Shown: positions 1 through 11,589 of the stretch, in pieces | Layout of the letters: every line of letters begins with the position of its first letter | Position numbering within the stretch: position 1 is the first letter of the stretch | From: Coniosporium tulheliwenetii | Lineage: Eukaryota; Ascomycota; Dothideomycetes | DNA length: 64,000 nt | Assembly (NCBI GenBank): GCA_030247845.1 | Contig: JAPDRP010000003.1 | Coordinates: 1-64,000, forward strand | Reading direction: 5' to 3' | Position numbers and translations under genes: made by a program | The notes under the pieces: generated by a model | What the model saw: the letters and a program-made list of their open reading frames with translations, nothing else | The model's database searches: none | What the model was told of the DNA's origin: nothing

Positions 1-128
1 TAACCCTAACCCTAACCCTAACCCTAACCCTAACCCTAACCCTAACCCTAACCCTAACCCTAACCCTAACCCTAACCCTAACCCTAACCCTAACCCTAAC
101 CCTAACCCTAACCCCTAACCCCCTAACC
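1..128. repeat. Telomere repeat array (CCCTAA)n
   Basis: About 20 copies of CCCTAA run from the first base and degenerate into CCCCTAACC at the inner edge. On this strand the C-rich sequence at the left end means the window starts at a true chromosome end (TTAGGG-type telomere, usual for filamentous fungi). Confidence 0.98.
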
Positions 129-490
129 GACGGGTCTTCGCCCTATTCGTGACACCTAAGCGGTCCTAACGCGTCTCTCGACGCCCGCCTCTCACTCTCT
201 AATCCTTATAACGGGTCTTCGCCCTCGGTGACACCTAAGCGGTATCCAAGCGGTTACCACCGCTCCTCTCACCTCTACTTCTGCATCCTTCCTATCTATC
301 TATAACGGATCTCCACCCTCGGTGACATCTAAGCGGTATCTAAGCGGTCTTACAAACCGTCTCTTCACCCCTACACTCTTCCTATAACGGATCTATATTC
401 TGTTCGTGATATCTAAGCGGCATCCAAACATACATCTCCTGATGCTCCTAACCACAACGGGTCTTCGTTCTACCTATAACACCTGACGGG
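129..490. repeat. Degenerate subtelomeric tandem repeats, ~80-95 bp unit
   Basis: Five diverged copies of a unit beginning ACGGGTCTTCGCCCTCGGTG and continuing ACACCTAAGCGGTATCC. The copies start near 129, 210, 303, 382 and 458. The first half of the unit is best conserved and the spacer is pyrimidine-rich. No coding potential is seen. Confidence 0.8.
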
Positions 491-535
491 TTAACGGATT
501 AACGGGTTAGCGGGTTAGCGGGTTAGCGGGTTAGC
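484..535. repeat. Inverted telomere-like tract (GGGTTAGC)n
   Basis: A run of CGGGTTAG/CGGGTTAA units on the plus strand, that is, the G-rich telomere-like strand pointing the opposite way to the terminal array at 1-128. The unit is 8 bp and not canonical TTAGGG, so it is a telomere-like satellite and not a telomere seed. Confidence 0.7.
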
Positions 536-700
536 AGATCATCAAGCTAGCAAGTTAGCAGATTAGTAAGTTAGCAGATCATCAAGCTAGCAAGTTAGCA
601 GATTAGTAAGTTAGCAGATCATCAAGCTAGCAAGTTAGCAGATTAGTAAGTTAGCAGATCATCAAGCTAGCAAGTTAGCAGATTAGCAAGTTAGTAAGTT
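531..700. repeat. 40 bp tandem repeat, four exact units
   Basis: The unit starts TTAGCAGATCATCAAGCTAG and ends GCAGATTAGTAAG. Units lie at 531-570, 571-610, 611-650 and 651-690 with one substitution in the last copy (GATTAGCAAG), followed by a partial unit to 700. The internal TTAGCA words look derived from the adjacent GGGTTAGC tract. Confidence 0.9.
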
Positions 701-2099
701 AAATTACCTCTAATAACAAAACAATAACCCTAATTCTATATATACAAGTATCTTACCCTAGTCTATAACCCTTTTTATTCTTTAACTTCTTAATTCTAGT
801 ATACTATGTTGCTTCTGCTTCTAAACCCTAATCCCCTAATTCTATCCTCTTACTCTTCCATCTTTCTATATTAGTTCTATTGTTTCTACTACTTGTACTA
901 CTACTATTATTATATATCTGTATCCTATTTAACTCTTTCATCCAGCTTCCTTCAATTATCATACTCATTCTTAATTCTAACTTTATTCAAACCGTTTTTC
1001 CTTTTATTTACCTTCCTTATCCTTTCTTCTAGTTATACTTTTCTTATATTTATTTCGTTCTAATCACTATCTCTTTAATCTATTTACTTGTTCTTCAAAT
1101 ATCTTCATTCTCTTAATTTCTCTTTGCTCAACCCTGCAATGTTTTATATAAATATTACTATTGCTTATTAACTACTTCCATACTTATTCTACATACCGCT
1201 TTTCTAGCTGCTACTAATACTCTATTAAATTGTCTAAAAATCTTTTCTAATACTCTATTCGTTTAAATTAACTCTAGTTCTTCCTTTAATACAGTTCCAA
1301 CCTTATATTTAATTACTAACTCTAGACCTTTCTTTATTATTCTATTTTATATAATATCGTCTCCTCTCTCCCTTTTTTTTTTTTGCATTTCTCTTTTTTT
1401 TCTTTTTTCTTTCTTTTTATAAATCATCTAGAATCTCTTCTACTAATAATTCCTTTGATTCCTTACCGTCTCTAATTCTTTAAAATATAATCTTAAGCTA
1501 ACCTCGCTTTCTAGTTTATTCTCTATACCCTAAACTCTACTTTTTTCTTTTTCAAATACTCCTTCTTTTCTTAACTGTTTACTTTAATCCTATTATTAAA
1601 TCATCCTCTTATAGTTCTACTTTTCTTTCTTAACCTTTTCTTATCGTTTATGCTAATTTATATTTACTTCTTCTACTTACTTCATAAATATATCCAAACT
1701 TTATTACTTTTGTTAATAACTACTTTCTAATACTAATACTTGCTCTTTTAATTCTATTAAACTTAGCAACTTTTCCCTCTCTTTACTTTCCATAGACTAT
1801 ACACTATCTATACTATTCTATACTACTAATTCAACTATTATTATCTACTTTCTTTTATTTCCTCTTGTTGCAGTTTTACTTAACTACTTATCTTCCTTTT
1901 AATATTAATATATACATGTATATATAGTTTATTTACTTCTACCACTATAGTTACTCAACTTAATTCTTTATTTTTATACACATCATCCTTATACCTTTGC
2001 TCTACATCTTCTCTAGCTCTAAACTCTTACCTCTCTTCTTGTTCCTATTCTTTTTCTTACCAACATCCTAGCTGTCCGGGAAACTCTTATAAAATCTCT
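701..2099. other. Gene-free, G-poor pyrimidine-biased subtelomere
   Basis: About 1.4 kb with no open reading frame of note. The plus strand is very poor in G and rich in T and C (TTCTTTCT-like runs, a long T tract near 1374-1410). It lies between the repeats and the 3' end of TLH1, so part of it may be the TLH1 3' UTR and terminator. Confidence 0.6.
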
Positions 2100-5000
2100 C
2101 TATCTACTCTCTCCTACTATAAACAACACAATCTCAATCAGCACCACCATCGCGTTGCTCATCCACTCCCCCCATACCCGCCGCTCGTGCCGCTGACCCA
2201 ACCATCGACCGTACTCCTCCCACTCCCTAAACTCCCCCTTAAACCCTACCCTTCGAAGCACCTCCATACCTACCGCGCTACCCATCGCCCCCCTTACTAT
2301 CGGCACTAGCACGTTCGGCCACTGACACCGCATCCCTTCCCCCACTCCCGTCGCGCAGTACCTCTGACTTATCCCACACCGAGTGCAGCTGTGACTCCTC
2401 ACCTCGTACACGACCCTCCGCCGGAACTCGTCGCAAGCCGCCTGCGTCAGCTTCCCAACCCTTTGACATTCCTTCAGCGAATGCAAGTGCGCTTCCTCCC
2501 CTCTTGCGTTATCCAGCATGCCGCGCACCCGTCCGCCACCTCGTCCAGCACCTCCTTCACCTGCCGCCACTCCTCCGCCGCCTCCACCTGCGACACCTGC
2601 CACTCCCTCACCCCTTCGCCGCATCGATCACACGGCGCCATGTCCATCTGCGAGCACTCCGTCTCCTGCCCGTCCAGATATCCGCTCATCACCCCTCGCC
2701 GGCACCCCTCCGCCTCGATGAACGCCGCCATCGCCGCCTCGTCTATTGTTCGCTCCCCCTGACCTCTCCGCTGCGTCGCACCTTCCTCGACTAGTATCAT
2801 CGAGTCCACCGCTTCTCCCGCCCGCCCCGCTCTTCCGGACTCTTGCGCGAAGTCGATCATCCCGTACGGCATCCCCACGTGAAGCACGAACACGATCCCG
2901 GGGTAGTCCACCCCCGTGCCCAGCGCCGAAGTCGCCACCATCAAGCCCCCTTCTCCAACCACGCCTGAAGCCGCTCCTCCTTGTCCACCGACCCCGCGTG
3001 ATAATGCCCGCATCCAAGTTCTTCTGCCATCTCTTCGCACTGAGCACGGCTGCGGCAGTATACCACCCCTTCCGACCAACAAGCTTCCTCAGCTGTCGCC
3101 GGCATATATCCACCCCCGTCTCAACTAGCTTTCCTCTTCCACACCACTGCACCATGTACCGGATGTTCTTCCGCACCGTCACCGCCCGGACATATCGTGC
3201 GCAGCGCACCAGCATGCTCTCGCTAAGCTCGTTCTCTAGCAGCGGCGGTAGCGTTGCCGTTAGCAGTATCATCGGGCACTTTAACGCCCGTAGCTGCTTG
3301 AGATGTGCCAGCTTCGGCCGGTAGTCGCTCGACGTGAACGTTAGATGACACTCATCTATCACCACCCGCCGCAGATATCCTTGTCGGCTGAGAAGCGAAG
3401 CGTAGTCGAGAAACTCCCAGTTCGCCGCGAAGTCCGCGCTCACCACCACCACCGCTGCCGGATTTTTCTCCCGGGGCCTCCACTCAAGACAATCGACCCC
3501 CGCCTTCTTCAACCGGTCGACCAAGTCGTCTACCAGCGCTCTGAACGGCGCCACCACGATCGTCACCCCAGCATCCTCCAAGCACGCCGGCACCATGAAC
3601 AGCAAGCTCTTGCCCTCCGGTCGGCAGCACTACGACCAGCGGCGTCTGCCCGGCAAGTACTGCCTCCATCGCTAGCTCCTGCTCTTTCGACCGGAACGAT
3701 ACCTCGTCCTGTCCGAGCGCTCTCCGCATCGCCATCTTAACCTCCGCCGTGCCGACCCCCTTATGCACTTCCTGATCCGTAGCGGTGGTCGGCGGTGCCG
3801 AGCGTATGCAAAGCATGCTGCCCGGACAATCCTCGCGTACCCGTTCCTTGTCCGGCCTTGCCGGCTTGAAGCCTTGCTCTGCCCTCTTCTGTTCGCCCGC
3901 CTCGTCGCTGCCCAAGCCGAGAAAGCTGTGCCACGCCTCGCTCAGCGGTCGGAACGTCTCCATCGATCGGACGCTTAGATGCTTTATAATGTCGCTCGGC
4001 ACCCCGTACCGCTGCACGCCCATCTTCTCCGTCCGCGCTGCGCTCAGCTCCAGCGGGTCCTCAACCTCAACTTCGGGCTCTTCCACTTCCCCTATCTCCT
4101 CCCGATACCCGCTTGCGAACTGCTCGCCCACAAACACCCGCCCAATGCTGATCGCCACGTGCCGGTAGTCGAGCGTCGTCAGCCGTTCTCCGAGCCTGCT
4201 TGCCGTCTCTCGTGCGATGACCGCCGTGAGCCGGTCCGTCTCCCACGGTCCATTCGCGTCCGCCCAGACGTGATCGCTCCACCCGCCGCCGCCGCCCTGA
4301 AGCTGCACCATCAGATGTTCGCGGAACGGCCGCACATACGCGAGATAGACGGCCATCAGCTGCCCCACCCTCCACGGCAAGAAGCGCGGAACGATCTTCG
4401 GCTTGTCGAACTGCGACTGCGACTTGTGATAGCGGGTGATGACCACCAGCCGTCCGTCTACGGCGAAGATGTTGCGGTCCTGCAAGAAGCCATTCTGATA
4501 GCGCACCGTCGTGATCTCCGTCCCTCGTCCCGGCTGACCGTAAGTCGTGTGCGTGCTGAACAAGAGCAGCTCAAGACACCTATCGACCTTCCTTAGATAG
4601 CGGCGGATCCGCCGTGCGTTCCAGACACCGTCCGTCCGCATCTTACGGCCTTCGTCGCTCGTCAGCATCCGGTCAATCATCCAATCCAGTCCGCCGGCCA
4701 GACCGTTGCTCGACTTGCTGACGAACGAGATGCCGCGCTTCGTGAACGTCACGTCGTCGACGAGTTTGTCCAACGGGATCGAAAACCTCCCTTCGGGCCC
4801 CGTCCACATCAGCTCTTCCCATAAGACCCTCTCCGCCTCTTTCACCACCTCCCGGACCATCCTCTGAAAACGCTCGATGACTATCGGCCTGCCATGCAGA
4901 TACAGCACCTTTCTATCCGGCGACCACTGCACGCTACCGGCGTTGCTCGTGTTGAGCGCGATCGACTTGCCGTACGCTAATAAGCTTATCATCGTGCTCA

Positions 5001-6536
5001 TCGGGCTGTAAGAGCCGTCGGCCAAGAACTGCCGCCGCTTGCGAAGAAAACGCTTCCGCTCAGCCTCGCCCTGCTCGTCCCTCTGTGCCGACGGCAGCAG
5101 TACCTCCACAGCCAAGACCCGCACGCAGTAGACCACTCCGGCTAGCATGTATGAGAAGTTGTCTGCCGTCCGTAGCCGGTTCATCTCTTCGTCGATGCCG
5201 AGCACGGCCAGAAAGTGAACGAGCGCGCTGTTGAACGGCCGGTCGCCAACGGTCTGAAAGATAAACGAACCCAGCAGCTTGATCATCTTTCCGACCTGCG
5301 TCTCCTCGTCGTCTAGCTCCAACGACTGCAACATGTCTTTCGCCAGCTCTTTCTGATCTCCCTGCCAGACGAACAGCTCCCGGGCATCGTGCAGCGGGTC
5401 ATCCTCGCCTGACGCCTCTTCGCCAGCCTCTTCTTCGTCCTCGTCCTCGTCCTCGTCATCCTCCCCATCGTCTTCTTCCTCGTCCCCATCTTCATCCTCG
5501 TCTTCCTTTTCACCTTCACCGTCTCCTTCCTCTTCTTCGCCTCCTTCCCTCGCGGCGGCAATTCGGAGAAAGTTGCAGACGAACCGCCTCATGTACCCAG
5601 CGTAACGGCTCTGACTCTCCGGGTTCTGCAGTCTCGCCATCGGTCGGACGTCAATCTCCTCGCGTTTCGCGCTTCGCAGCCAGCGTCTTGTCTCAACGGC
5701 AAGCGTCGACAGCCCGGCCACGCTCTTCTCAATCGCTAGATCGACAATCCTCATCGCTTGCTGCAGCTCCCGCTCGTTTCGGTCGGGCAGTCGCTCGCGC
5801 GGGCCAGATGCTTCAGATTCCGGCCTGCAAGATGCTCCGGCCATCCGGTGCGGTTGAACCAGCCCGTCCTATCCGTCTTCGCTGTCTTCTCGTCTGCCAG
5901 CTCTAGCTCTTTCTTGTGCTTCTCCCTTATCTCTTTCCATTCGCGCTTGATCGCTGCCGCCTCAGCTTCGTCTTCTTTCGTAAGACACGGGTTGACCAAG
6001 CCATCTTCGTCGGGGGCGTGCACGACAAAATACCGCTGAAAGCCGCCAGTGCGGAAGAACGTCTGCACCTTTACTTTGCTCCAGTGCTCTCTGTCCCGCT
6101 TCGTCGACTGCCAGTCATGCACCTTGTTGCAGTGCTGCGCTATGACGGACCGGTTGATACTGATGAAACCGCGCTCCTCTTCCTCGCACAAGAAGCCGTC
6201 TATCGGCTTACCTAGCACTTCAAGCGGCGGCTCTAGCGGGGTCGGTAGCGGCACGCGTGACGGCTCAAGAACTGTGTACTGCGCGTACTTGTCCACGATC
6301 GCCCTTCGATCTTTAGTAGCAACCGCGTGGTACTTCTCAAGATGGCGGTCTATATTCTGCACAGCTTGCAGATGCTGCTTGCATACGACCACCTTATAGT
6401 TTGATTCGTACTGCAGCAACTCATCTATGTTTTCCACCGTGATTCGAGATGCGCGTGTTGTAGTGGCCGTCGTTGCGCGCTCCGTTGCCGGAGTCGCGTG
6501 CTGCGTGCCTGTGCGTGTGTCCCAGTTGATGTTCAT
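2100..6536 (-). CDS. Telomere-linked OrsD/recombinase-like/RecQ helicase TLH1 (five apparent homopolymer frameshifts)
   Basis: Telomere-proximal helicase gene, read toward the telomere. Start ATG at 6536. Residues ~30-170 match the OrsD-type N-terminus (C/H pair in VVCKQHLQAV...HLEKYH, then a second pair FLCEEEE...HCNKVH). An acidic tract follows (~330-385), then a region with RYAGYMRRF. A recombinase-like block shows GRGTEI (~669), YHKSQ, DYRH (~790) and QRYGV (~843). RecQ motifs follow: Walker A LPTGG.KS (~973), VIDECH, ATSALGTGVDYPG and QESGRAGRAG (~1238), then Cys pairs CDRC and CAACW. The frame breaks near 5784, 3613, 3067, 2948 and 2499. Every break lies in a C or G run and is repaired by adding one base (two at 3613), giving 1,480 codons. 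I infer base-call errors and an intact gene. Adjacent TLH2 is a diverged paralogue in the same orientation. RecQ helicases unwind DNA; a telomere role is known only by analogy to fungal TLH genes. Confidence 0.85.
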
Positions 6537-6580
6537 TCTTGGGGTTAGTTAACCCTAAGCAAACCCTAAGTATTTAACCC
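6537..6580. repeat. Interstitial telomere-like motif between TLH1 and TLH2
   Basis: Directly upstream of the TLH1 start codon the plus strand reads GGGGTTAGTTAACCCTAAGC followed by AAACCCTAAG and TTTAACCCC: two or three near-telomeric hexamers in the same orientation as the terminal array, plus one inverted. It marks the junction of the two TLH modules. Confidence 0.55.
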
Positions 6581-6888
6581 CAACTTTAACAATAAAGCGC
6601 GAAACACAGTTCTTTCGGGCTGCAAGAGATTGCACTTGGTCGGTTTGTATGTTTTATGTTCGCGTTCGAAGTTCTACGACGCGAGACGCGACTTTGATGG
6701 GGTGTCAAAGCGCTCCATTCGCCTATGCCATTCGCCTACCTGAATTTCCTGTTCCGCCTTAGCTCCCGCGCCGCGCCAAACCCGATCCGTCCCATTCGCA
6801 TAGGGAATGGGGGTGTCCTCTCGGTCAGGTACATTACTTTACTTTTACTAATATTACTATCATCTAGGGTTATCTTTCCAACCTTCTC
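6581..6888. other. Intergenic TLH1 promoter / TLH2 3' flank
   Basis: About 300 bp holding the TLH1 5' region and the end of TLH2. A 12-13 bp word (GCCTATGCCATTCGCCTACC context, 6715-6745) is partly duplicated. No TATA box or other regulatory site could be assigned. Confidence 0.4.
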
Positions 6889-9800
6889 CTATCTTTCAAA
6901 CACCCACTTCGTAATTATCCCCGCTGCTCTTACCGCATTCGTTCCGTTACTTCCTCCTACCCGTGACCGCTTACCCATCCACTGTAAAAGTCCTAGCAGC
7001 TCTTTTATGCCCGCTTCTCTCTCTAACCCTTCTCGAACCTCCTTACACCCCCATCCACCTAGAACCAGAGGCACTATGACATCCTTCTCGGGGCATCTCT
7101 TTCTCTGAACATACCAGCTGCACCAATCCCCGGGCAGCGAGCAACGATAGCAGCAGCTGTTCGCCTCGTATTTAATCAACCGCCGTGCCTCCCTGTACTC
7201 TCCTCCGATGGCCTCCCTGAGCACCCTGCAGCCGTCCACTCCATGCCGTCTGTCTCCGATACCGTGCACCCAGCAAGCCGCGCATTCCTCTCCTATCTCG
7301 ACAACTGCTCTTTCAATCCTCTGCCGCTCTAGCCCTCGCTCACGCACCCTTTCTTGCCATAGCTCTGGCCCCTTCTGATGTCTTTGTCGCTGCAACTCAA
7401 CCCGCCTTGCTTCTGCATCTGGTTCACCATGGACTTCGTCTTCTTCCAACTCTTCTGACTTCCGCTGACATCTATCGCATTTCTCGCCTTTGCTCCCTTC
7501 GCACTGCCTACCTTGCCCATCCATAAACAACCTCAGCCGCTCCCTACGACACTGCTGACTGATAAGAAATAACCTCATCGCCTCCTTCTTCACGTCTGGG
7601 CTCCTCGCATCTGCCGAATGTAGCCACTGCATCTCGCGTTTCCCAATCACAACGATGCTCTGTACCGTCTCCCCACCGCGTCCGGCCCGGCCTACCTCCT
7701 GCACAAAGTCAATCATGCCGTGCGGCCGGCCTAGATGCACGACGACACGGATGCCCGGGATGTCGACTCCTGTCCCCAGTGCACTGGTCGCCACCATTAT
7801 CTTTTCCGTGCCATCTGTCCATGATGCCAGCGACGTGTCCTTCGACTCCCACGTCGAATGATATGGTTGGCAACCTAAACCCTTCGCCAGTCGTTCGCAT
7901 GCACGACGGTCGCCGCAGAACACGACCGCTCTCTGACCCGTTCCAAGCTTGCCTCGTGCCTGTTCCATAAGCTCGCACACTCTCCTTTCCACCTGGCTAT
8001 CGTCACATGTCTCCACCCTATACGCTACATTATTCTTATCTGTCATTGCCCGGATGTGTCTTAGCCCATGCTCTTCTTCGGTGCCTAGAAGTAGCGCGTC
8101 CGCTAACTCTGCTTCCAAGGAAGGCGGCAAGGTCCCAGTAAGCAATAAGAACTGGCATGGGATAGCTCTAAGACGGTCTAGGTCGGAGAGTTGACGGCGA
8201 TAGTCGCTCGATGTAAGAACTATGTGACATTCGTCGATCACGACCCGATCTAGCTTGCCTTTCACTTGCAGGTCCGAGACGAACGTTAAGAAGGTGTCGC
8301 TAACTGCGGCCTCGGCTATCACCAAGACGACCTGAGCAGCTTGCTGATGATCTTTCGTCCAATGCTGGCAGCTCAATCCAAGCTTCCTACATCGTTTTCT
8401 GAGATCTCCGACCAATGCCAGAAAGGGAACCACTATTACCGTAGTCGTAGCACCGGGCATGCTCGCGGGCAGTTGAAAAAGCAGACTCTTGCCTCCCCCT
8501 GGCGGCAGGATGACCACCAAAGGACTATCCCCGCGCAATATCGCGAGCAAAGCTTCCTTCTGCTCCGGACTGCGAAAGGCGGCACCGGGTCCAAGCAGCC
8601 TTTCCAACACAAGCTGTAACTCCCCTTCCTCATCTCTTTTGACAGGGCTTTTCTGCCGTTTTGGCTCGGGTAGGTAAGCCGTCTGTGAAAGACGGCGAGC
8701 CCTGCTCTTCTCCGACCACTGCTGACGACTGTTGACCTGTAAAAATCGATGCCATCGATCGGTGACTGTGCGAAACGCATTGATCGTTCTGGCACTCAGG
8801 CTACGGAGCATTGAAGCGTCGATTCCATACACCTGGTCGGCAGTCCTCGAGCTGTGTGCAGCTGCCAGGTCATGGATGTCATCGTGGTCATCATCCTCCG
8901 TATCCCCCATCAACCCGCGCACATGCTCGCGGTCGATAGCTTTGGCAATGTGGCGATAGTCCTGGAAGGTGACGCGAAAGCCCATACGAATGGATGTTTC
9001 TTGGGTCAGGATCTTTGTCGCTCTTGGCGTGTCCCAAACACCCTTTCCGTCCACCCATAAAAAGCTCTTACGCTGGCTGGACACGCTGTTTCGGTCGACA
9101 AGCGTGGTGAAAGGCAGGACCTCGGCCAGATAAGCCACCAAGAGCTGCCCAACCCGGCTAGGCAGAAAGCGTGGTATAACCTTGTGCTGTCCTGTTATGG
9201 CTTGAGATTTATGATAAGCCGACACGATCATCACTTGCCCGTCTAGGACGAAGATGTTGCGCATGTTCTGAGCAGCATTGACGTGTCGGATGGTGAGAAT
9301 CTCTCCGCCTCTTCCTGGAGGACCGCCAGGGATATGAACCAGGGGAGTAAAAGCTCCTTGAACTTTTCGAGCTGACTTTGATACTCCCGCCACCCCTTAT
9401 TCTCCAGTTCGAAACCGTCAGGCCCTGGCTTGAGTAATGTCGCCCACTCAGGCGATGTTTTCAATCTATCGAGCATTCTCCTACGACCGCCGCGTAGGCT
9501 GTTGCGTGGATCGTTAACAAAGGAGTAGCCGACGGTGCTGTCAGTCATATCATCGACCAGCTCCCTCAGGTCAATGTTGCGAATCATAGACGGATCCGAC
9601 AAGAACATAAGGCTTTTGTACAGTATCTCCTCCGCAGCGTCGCGAAGTTGCACCACAAAGCTCCTAAGTTGGGACAAGTGTAGACGCTGTCCCTGGTAGA
9701 TGATCGTCTGCTTGTCTGCAGACCATTGCACACGAGGCTTGCCGCCAACATCTTTACCTGCACCTAAAGCGTACGCCAGAAGATTGTCAATAAAGTGGAA

Positions 9801-11117
9801 GGGAGTAGGCCGGCCGTCGACAAGCCACTGATGGTGCATCTGTAGGAAAGTCTTGTAAGGGTTGGCGATAAGCTCGCGCTCGGCTGCCGGCAATGCATAT
9901 TCGAACAGCAACAGCCGGGCGCAGTACAGGAGGGCAGCCAGGATCTGACCATAGTCACTTGGCTGCCGATAACAGCCTTTCTTGCCGTCTATCCCGAGTA
10001 CTGCGCAAAAATGGACGATAGCAGACTTGGAGTGAGCCCTGTTTTCATGCATCCAAAAAGCGACGCTGAGGTCGAAAACGCGGGCATCTAGCGCAGTCTC
10101 GCTCTCATCCTCAAGCTCAACGATGCTCCATAGCTCTTGCAAAGCCTGCTGCTCACACGCCAAGAATAAATGTCCATGCTGGTCGCCGGCATGCTGTAGC
10201 CTCAAGCAGTAACAGATGAAGCGCTTCCAGTAGCTGGTGTACTTCTCATGCGTCGATGGTTCGTAGTAGATGCTGAACGGGTCTGGATTACACTTCTCTT
10301 TCTGTGGGCTGTTCAGCCATCCAAGGATGAGGTCCCCGTCCTCCTCGTTGTCGCGCCAACTTGATATGCTGCTTCTGCAACGCTCAAAAACCCGACCCAC
10401 CGAGTCCCAGACAAGCTTTAAGGTGCCTTCGTCCTTACTAGGCTTCTCGCTAAGTGCAGCTATCGCGCGAAGGTCCCTCCCGGCAAACTTCCTCGCCCAT
10501 CGAGTCTTCCGCATCCACGGTGTGTTGTCAATAGGAAGCTGCTCTTCATCAACCCTTGCCTCTTGCCTAGCCTCTTCTAGGTCCTTCCTCTCACCTTCCG
10601 CTAACAGGGCCTCGACCAGTACATCGATACTTGTAGGATCTTTTGCCTTGCTTGGAGTCTTATCCGCTACTTCAAAGAACCGTCTTTTGTTTCCTTGGAA
10701 AAAGGTCTGAACCTTTGCTGGCCGCCATCGCTTGCCTTGGGCCTTAACCCAGTTATGCTTATCCCGACTATGCTCCTGCACAGTTCCCTCAGTGCTACTT
10801 AGGTAGGGACACTGTTCGCACTTCCACCCATCATGAACGGTAAGTCCTGCTATCGGTGGGCTATCTGGAGGAGGGTCGATGACTTCATCTGGCTCGACGA
10901 GCAGAAGCTGAGAGGTATACTGTATAACATCTTTTCGAAGTTTAAGAGGCCAGTCGCCATGACTATCTTTAAGATGCCTCTTGATGCCCAGCTTCGGTCG
11001 AAGGGCAAGGCCGCATGGGCGACAGATCACGATGCGGTGTTGTGGAAGGTGTAGGATCCGCTCGGCGATGTGCGCTGCAGGCTGCGCCATCCTCGCGAGT
11101 AAATACCAGCACAACAC
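6889..11117 (-). CDS. Telomere-linked OrsD/recombinase-like/RecQ helicase TLH2
   Basis: Best-preserved TLH copy. ATG at 11117; one frame break near 9343, on a C4 run (plus strand AGGGGAG). Adding one C joins ...FKELLLP to LVHIPGGPPGRGG and gives 1,409 codons ending at 6889. Order: OrsD-type zinc region (VICRPCGLALRP...HLKDSH at ~30-55; CEQCPYLS...HSRDKH further on); W.RKTRWARKFAGRDL; a helical middle region; recombinase-like block with GRGGEI (~604), YHKSQ (~631), DYRH (~720) and VYGI (~762). RecQ core follows: LPPGGGKSLLF (Walker A, ~874), VIDECH (motif II, ~961), ATSALGTGVDIPG, QEVGRAGRGG (motif VI, ~1140). The C-terminus has CDRC, CAACW and paired Cys (CCYRC, DWCSW). It aligns end to end with TLH1 except for TLH1's acidic insert. 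Expected nuclear; helicase activity is known for the RecQ family, the recombinase role is my inference. Confidence 0.88.
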
Positions 11118-11589
11118 TACGCTTTCTAGGGCAAAAACTCAGGAAATGGCGTCGGCGAGCGAAGCAGTATCTGTGCTGCGAATTTGGAGCGTAAACCAGT
11201 TGTTTTGGGCAGAACAATACACCGTCAACAATAGACCGTCACCTTGTTTTCGCGGGGTTCGCTTAGCAAAATCCTGACGGTCTGATTGGCCCATTCTCAA
11301 CAAGACACCGTCTTGTTCCGCAGAATAGTACTTAGGAGAGCGCCGCATCCCCGTGGCTAGTTCGGTGCAATACAAATTATCTCGAACTTAACGCGAAAGA
11401 GTGGTCATAACGCGGCAGTGGTCATCACACCGTCGCTTACGTCACGGGGAGTTCTCCCGCTCCGCACCGCTTTTCGGCGTCGTCGTTGCGCAACTCTCAA
11501 CTCCGGAATCCTAATAAACAACATACTTCGCATCCCATGCTAGTTCTACTTATCAAATCTCCGAATTTCCGTGCGAAACTGCATATCTC
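11118..11589. other. TLH2 upstream region, no gene seen
   Basis: Contains the TLH2 5' flank. Includes a repeated word (TTTTGCTAAGCGAACCCC / CAAGACACCGTC region, 11250-11330) and nothing that can be supported as a gene. Confidence 0.4.

Noticed and set aside
531..700. CRISPR-like regular repeats
   Set aside because: Contiguous 40 bp units without unique spacers in a fungal telomere; a simple tandem satellite.
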